64,000 bases of DNA from Bacillota bacterium (lineage in GTDB: Bacteria > Bacillota > Bacilli > Paenibacillales > NBRC-103111): NCBI GenBank assembly GCA_023388055.1, contig JAEWGW010000006.1, positions 62,001-126,000 on the forward strand. The letters run 5' to 3'. Below, piece after piece: positions 60,535-64,000 of the stretch. Made by a program: the position numbers and the translations under genes. Under the pieces are notes generated by a model. It did no database searches, was not told where the DNA came from, and saw nothing but the letters and a program-made list of their open reading frames with translations. Within the stretch, counting starts at the first letter, position 1. Each line of letters starts with the position of its first letter.

Positions 60535-60957
60535 TTGAACCGCGATTTTATATCCATCCCGGCGATGGAGGGGGAATTGAAGCTCTCCCACAAAAAGCAG
60601 GGTTATGGCTATACCGTCACTACCCGGGAGTTCATCATTCAAAAGCCCCATGCCAATTATTATTTACAGCTGTCGGATATTTTCAGTATTCTTCCTTCCG
60701 ATCCATATGGTTTAAAGCCTCTGCGGCATCTCCCCGAATGGCCGGAGCAAGCAGGGCTGGTCAGTGTGGCGCCGGGCTCGCGCCATTACCGGATTATGGT
60801 GCGGCGGGCTGTGCTTCATAACCGCAGCGGCATGCGGAATTTGGCATCCTGCGATTTTATTCTGCCCTTGGACGAGCGGATGTTCCGGGCCCTCGTGTCC
60901 TGGTCGGGTCTGGACCCCATCGGCGGCGGGCCTGACGCTTACCACGGGGGAGGCTGA
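60535..60957 (+). CDS. Conserved small protein of unknown function
   Basis: A 140-residue soluble protein starting at TTG 60535 after AAAGGGGAAGGGCC. The N-terminal half is beta-rich (GYGYTVTTREFIIQKP, YYLQLSDIFSIL), and the C-terminal half has VAPGSRHYRIMVRRAV and a Gly/His tail. It may be a small PH-like or beta-barrel domain, but I recognise no family. It ends 7 bases before the GluQ-RS gene, so the two are probably cotranscribed. Confidence 0.6.
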   Translation: MNRDFISIPAMEGELKLSHKKQGYGYTVTTREFIIQKPHANYYLQLSDIFSILPSDPYGLKPLRHLPEWPEQAGLVSVAPGSRHYRIMVRRAVLHNRSGMRNLASCDFILPLDERMFRALVSWSGLDPIGGGPDAYHGGG

Positions 60958-60964
60958 TCCCGTT

Positions 60965-61927
60965 ATGGTCAGAGGAAGGTTTGCGCCTACGCCATCCGGA
61001 CTTCTGCATTTGGGAAATGCGGCTGCCGCACTTTTGGCTTGGCTGCAGATATGTGCCCTGGACGGCGAATTTGTTCTGCGTATTGAAGACATCGATGGCC
61101 CCCGTTCGAAACTGGAATTTGCTGAGCGGATTCCGGAGGATCTGCGGTGGCTGGGTCTGGATTGGGAGGAGGGGCCGGATACGGGCGGGCCTTATGGCCC
61201 TTACATACAGAGTCAACGTTTGGATGTTTATGCGGAGGCCCTGGACGGATTGGACAGGATGGGGTACACGTATCCGTGTTATTGCAGCAGGGCGGAGCTG
61301 GCGGCCATCGCCAGTGCGCCACACGGGTTGGCTTCCGAGGGGCCGGCTTATCCGGGAATATGCAGAAAGGCAAGCAAGGAGGTGCTGGCGGAGAAGGCTT
61401 CGCGCAAAGCTCCATCCATCCGGTTTGAGATACCGGCGGAGCCGCTGGTGTTTGTGGACGAAGCGGTTGGGGTACAGCATGTGCCTGCAGGAGCAGGAGG
61501 AGACTTTATCGTCAAACGGGCAGACGGTATTCTTGCCTACCAGCTGGCGGTTGTGGCTGATGATGCTGCTATGAACATCACGCATGTGCTGCGCGGATAC
61601 GATCTGCTGGATTCTACACCGCGGCAGATTTGGCTGTATGAGGCTTTAGGGTGGCAGATTCCCCGGTTTGCCCATGTGCCCTTGCTGCTGGGACCTGACG
61701 GCAGCCGCCTTGCCAAGCGGCACGGAGGAATAACATTAGCGGATATGCGCCAAAGACAAATCAGGCCCGAAACGGTCATTGGCCTTATCGCTCATGCGTA
61801 TGGCCTGGTGGACCGTTTCGAGCCTGTTGCCGCCAAGGAGCTGATTCCCTTGTTTTCGCTGGATGCCCTTCCCAAGGAAGCGGTCCGGCTGGCAGAGAAG
61901 GATTTGGCGGCAGTTACCTCCGTATAA
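60965..61927 (+). CDS. gluQ: Glutamyl-Q tRNA(Asp) synthetase
   Basis: A 320-residue stand-alone GluRS catalytic core. It attaches glutamate to queuosine of tRNA(Asp). The HIGH-type motif is RFAPTPSGLLHLGNA, KMSKS is GSRLAKRHGG, and the Cys/Tyr zinc pair is CYCSRAEL with YPGICR. It lacks the anticodon-binding domain of GluRS, which fixes the name. The start ATG 60965 has GGGGAGGCTGATCCC before it; the ORF upstream runs inside the previous gene. Confidence 0.93.
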   Translation: MVRGRFAPTPSGLLHLGNAAAALLAWLQICALDGEFVLRIEDIDGPRSKLEFAERIPEDLRWLGLDWEEGPDTGGPYGPYIQSQRLDVYAEALDGLDRMGYTYPCYCSRAELAAIASAPHGLASEGPAYPGICRKASKEVLAEKASRKAPSIRFEIPAEPLVFVDEAVGVQHVPAGAGGDFIVKRADGILAYQLAVVADDAAMNITHVLRGYDLLDSTPRQIWLYEALGWQIPRFAHVPLLLGPDGSRLAKRHGGITLADMRQRQIRPETVIGLIAHAYGLVDRFEPVAAKELIPLFSLDALPKEAVRLAEKDLAAVTSV

Positions 61928-61939
61928 CCTAAAGGTATG

Positions 61940-63160
61940 TCAGCTCATGGTGGCGGCTTCGGTTCCGGTAAGGCTTCGGCAGCGGATATAGGCCCGCTTG
62001 AGGCGCAGCATTCCCTCCCGGATAACCGCGGGGGCGGAATGGCTGAAGTTCAGGCGGATGGTCCGGCTGCCCCGCCCGTCCGTATGGAAGCCTGTTCCCG
62101 GCACAAAAGCGACACCCTCCTCTACAGCCAAACGGAGTAATGTCCCCATATCCACTTCTCCGGGCAATTCCAGCCACAGAAACATTCCGCCCTTGGGGGT
62201 GCGGAAGGTAATTTCGCCAAAGGCGGGATCGGTACGTAGAACCTCCAGCATGGCCTGCATCCGGGCGGCATATTCCAAACGGATGCGCCGGATGTGCCCA
62301 TCCAGATCGAATGTCTTCAGAAGCTCTGCCAAGGCTGCCTGATCCAAGCAAGAGGAGTGGAGATCGGCGGTTTGTTTGGCTTTGGCCAGCTGGCGGATCA
62401 CCGTTTCATCCGCTGCTGTCCAGCCAATGCGCAAGGCGGGAACCACCGTTTTGGAGAAGGTGCTGGTGTAGATCACACCCGGGAAGCCGGCTGCATCCGC
62501 CAAGGCCTTAAGGGAGGGAGGCAGGGCTTCCGCTTCGAAGCTGAGCTCACCGTAAGGGTCGTCCTCCAGGATCATGGTTTCGTAACGGGTGCAGAGGGCC
62601 AAAACCTCTTGGCGGCGTTCCAGGCTCCAGATGGCACCGGTGGGATTGGCGAAGGTGGGGATAAGGTATAGCAGCTTAGGCTGATGGTCACGCAGGGCGG
62701 CCTCCAACAGATCGGGGCGGATGCCGTCCTCATCCGTGTCCAAACCCAGTATGGTAGCGCCGGAGCTTTGGAATACCTGGAGCGCCGCCAGATAGGTGGG
62801 GTTTTCGGTAATGACCAGATCGCCAGGCTCCAGGAGAATCCGGGCAGTCAAATCGATGCTTTGTTGGGAGCCGGAGGTGATGAGCAGTTGGTCGGGGGAG
62901 GCTTGGATCCCTTTTCCGGTGAGGCGCTGGGACAGCAGCTGGCGGAGCTCCGGCCAACCCTCTGTCAGCCCGTATTGCATTACGCGCCGGTCTGTGAATA
63001 CGCGGGAGAAGGCGCTTTTTAGTTCTTCTGCAGGAAATAGCTCCTCAGCGGGCAGCCCGCCGGAGAAGGAGATAATGTCCCGGCCTTGGGTCAGCTTGAG
63101 AATATCCCGCACAGCGGAGGAGGTAAACCGGGACATGCGGGATGCAAAACGGAATTCCAT
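61940..63160 (-). CDS. PLP-dependent aminotransferase (class I/II, LysN/2-aminoadipate type)
   Basis: A 406-residue fold-type I aminotransferase. The N-terminus FRFASRMSRFTSSAVRDIL, FSGGLPAEELFP, and the cofactor Lys237 in YTSTFSKTVVPALRIGW match the LysN and multi-substrate aminotransferase group. No N-terminal GntR helix-turn-helix is fused. TAGGAGTGATTATGCC (minus) precedes ATG 63160. It is transcribed toward gluQ with 12 bases between stops. It probably takes an amino group from 2-aminoadipate or an aromatic amino acid; the exact substrate is unknown. Confidence 0.9.
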   Translation of the reverse strand: MEFRFASRMSRFTSSAVRDILKLTQGRDIISFSGGLPAEELFPAEELKSAFSRVFTDRRVMQYGLTEGWPELRQLLSQRLTGKGIQASPDQLLITSGSQQSIDLTARILLEPGDLVITENPTYLAALQVFQSSGATILGLDTDEDGIRPDLLEAALRDHQPKLLYLIPTFANPTGAIWSLERRQEVLALCTRYETMILEDDPYGELSFEAEALPPSLKALADAAGFPGVIYTSTFSKTVVPALRIGWTAADETVIRQLAKAKQTADLHSSCLDQAALAELLKTFDLDGHIRRIRLEYAARMQAMLEVLRTDPAFGEITFRTPKGGMFLWLELPGEVDMGTLLRLAVEEGVAFVPGTGFHTDGRGSRTIRLNFSHSAPAVIREGMLRLKRAYIRCRSLTGTEAATMS

Positions 63161-63236
63161 GGCATAATCACTCCTAAGGGTAGATAAACAGAATGGGTCT
63201 TGTACTTGACATTGGTTGTTAATGCTGAGTTTGTTA

Positions 63237-63294
63237 ATGCTACTAATGTAGCATACGACTGTTGCTAAGGCAACATAAATATGATGCTATAGCA
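63237..63294. promoter_or_regulatory. Cluster of small palindromes upstream of the aminotransferase gene
   Basis: ATGCTAC-TAAT-GTAGCAT (63237-63254, 7-base arms), GTTGCTAAGGCAAC (63261-63274) and TGCTATAGCA (63285-63294) lie within 60 bases. They share the GTTGCTA/TGCTA element and could be operators. On the minus strand TTGCCT and TACATT are 17 apart. Confidence 0.45.
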
Positions 63295-63345
63295 ACAATT
63301 GGGTGAGGCTGGATGAGAGCTGGTGGGAGAGGCGAGGAGGTTGGG

Positions 63346-63481
63346 GTTGGAGTAACTTTGGCACCAGTTCGTTATGGAAAAACCAAGCTCTAGTTGGAGT
63401 AACTCTGCCGTTCGTTATGGAAAAACCAAGCTCTAGTTGGAGTAAATCCGGCACCGTTTGTAACGAAAAAAACGAGGTCTA
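63346..63481. repeat. Three tandem repeats of 43-47 bases
   Basis: Copies at 63346-63392, 63393-63435 and 63436-63481 share GTTGGAGTAA and GTTATGGAAAAACCAAGCTC (the third is diverged). No ribosome site or gene fits here. Confidence 0.85.
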
Positions 63482-63529
63482 CTTTGTCCCCCGGCGCAAG
63501 TTTGTGGTGTTATTGATCTGCTGATTTTT

Positions 63530-63710
63530 AACGGACACAAGCGCGCTTATTTTGGCGTATTTGCTTGTTTTGAAAAGCTAACGGAAGCAGGAGCCGCTAT
63601 TTTCCTAGGGGAGTGAGCTTTATGGGTAAAATGAGGCTAATAAGCGCTGTGGTGTCCGTTGCATATTAGGAAGAGGCGATTTTGGCGAAATAACGTCTGT
63701 GGTGTCCGTT
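63530..63710. repeat. Cluster C of AACGGACAC-type intergenic repeats (4 units)
   Basis: Units at 63530-63552 (plus), 63578-63604 (plus, diverged), 63639-63660 (minus) and 63688-63710 (minus) have the plan AACGGACACNAN-NGCG-TTATT. They are similar in layout to the TAACGGAACT repeats at 2.8 and 32.3 kb. The 63161-63819 gap holds the features listed and no supported gene. Confidence 0.75.
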
Positions 63711-63819
63711 GGCTGATGCTCAGGGACTGGGTGCTAAGTAGTTGGAGTGCTAATCCCAGCTAAGCAGCCTGCTACAACTTCCTATATCAGTTGTTGCTAC
63801 TCGAGGAGGGGAGTTTACC

Positions 63820-64000
63820 ATGCATATACTTTGGGTTGAGGATGAGGAGGAGCTGCTGGCAGAGGGCGGACGTTTTTTGCGCGGGGAGGGCTGCCGGGTT
63901 TCTGAAGCCCGCAGCGCTGAGGAGGTACCTGCCCTAATAACGCAGGATAAACCGGATTTGCTGCTGGTGGATTGGACGTTGGCCGGGCGTGAGACGGGAC
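63820..64000 (+). CDS. Response regulator receiver domain (cut by window end)
   Basis: The 60 visible residues begin ILWVEDEEELLAEGGRFL (acidic pair) and run to LLLVDWTLAGRETG, where Asp is the phospho-acceptor. This is a response-regulator receiver. The output domain, which would decide the family (OmpR or other), lies past the window. ATG 63820 follows GAGGAGGGGAGTTTACC. Confidence 0.85.
   Translation, partial: MHILWVEDEEELLAEGGRFLRGEGCRVSEARSAEEVPALITQDKPDLLLVDWTLAGRETG

Noticed and set aside
63346..63481. CRISPR array
   Set aside because: Only three adjacent tandem units with no unique spacers between, and no cas genes.
63303..63524. 73-codon frame across the tandem repeats
   Set aside because: No ribosome site, Trp- and Gly-rich because of the repeat sequence, and the repeat lengths (47, 43, 46) do not keep frame.

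Overview
The window looks like a chromosomal piece of a Paenibacillus-type member of the Bacillales (Bacillota). The reasons are the Bacillus-style lexA/yneA divergon with GAAC-N4-GTTC SOS boxes, mrfA-mrfB, ynzC-like, ylmA-like and yfmR/ykpA-like genes, YesM/YesN-type two-component genes, purine-rich Shine-Dalgarno sites with many GTG and TTG starts, moderately high G+C, and several families of short intergenic repeats. The organism is inferred from gene content only. I saw no rRNA, tRNA, insertion sequence, prophage or CRISPR array.

Layout: 1-4.2 kb holds a truncated TetR regulator with an MFS exporter, a ComA-like response regulator, and an Lrp-type regulator with a LysE-type exporter. 4.2-11.7 kb holds lexA and yneA facing apart over five SOS boxes, then ynzC-like, a membrane protein, a HAD hydrolase, metH and rnz. 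11.8-13.1 kb is a MurA homologue with Asp at the catalytic Cys position. 13.4-24.9 kb is a type IV pilus locus: pilB, pilT, pilC, major pilin, pilD, pilM, pilN, pilO, a wall-stalk protein, two minor pilins on the other strand and a PilX-like protein. 25.1-31.1 kb is a DNA-repair operon (mrfA, mrfB, Fpg/Nei glycosylase, endonuclease IV, cyclic-phosphate receiver protein), followed by an orphan ABC ATPase.

32.5-44.5 kb is the most unusual part. A Tad/Flp pilus locus (TadZ-like, CpaF, TadB, TadC, Flp pilin, TadE-like, TadG-like, second TadE-like, prepilin peptidase) has a Ser/Thr kinase fused to a degenerate MinD-like domain at its upstream end and an FHA-domain membrane protein at its downstream end. 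The protein encoded after the Flp pilin starts as a pseudopilin and ends in what reads as a PD-(D/E)xK nuclease domain of the polymorphic-toxin kind. A promoter and a terminator-like hairpin precede the TadZ gene, so the assembly operon may be attenuated.

44.5-53.3 kb is mostly housekeeping: a Dabb protein, a small winged-helix-like protein, an M42 peptidase, two ABC-F ATPases, an unknown protein, a low-molecular-weight tyrosine phosphatase, an exported FAD oxidoreductase and a 56-residue orphan protein. 53.5-60.4 kb is a YesM/YesN-type two-component system controlling a sugar-binding lipoprotein and two permeases; no ATPase is encoded, so a shared MsmX-like ATPase is presumably used. 60.5-64 kb holds a small unknown protein, GluQ-RS, a PLP aminotransferase, a repeat-rich gap and the start of a response regulator cut by the window end.

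Starts were chosen by Shine-Dalgarno position and family N-termini. All family names come from reading the sequence and from memory; no searches were run.
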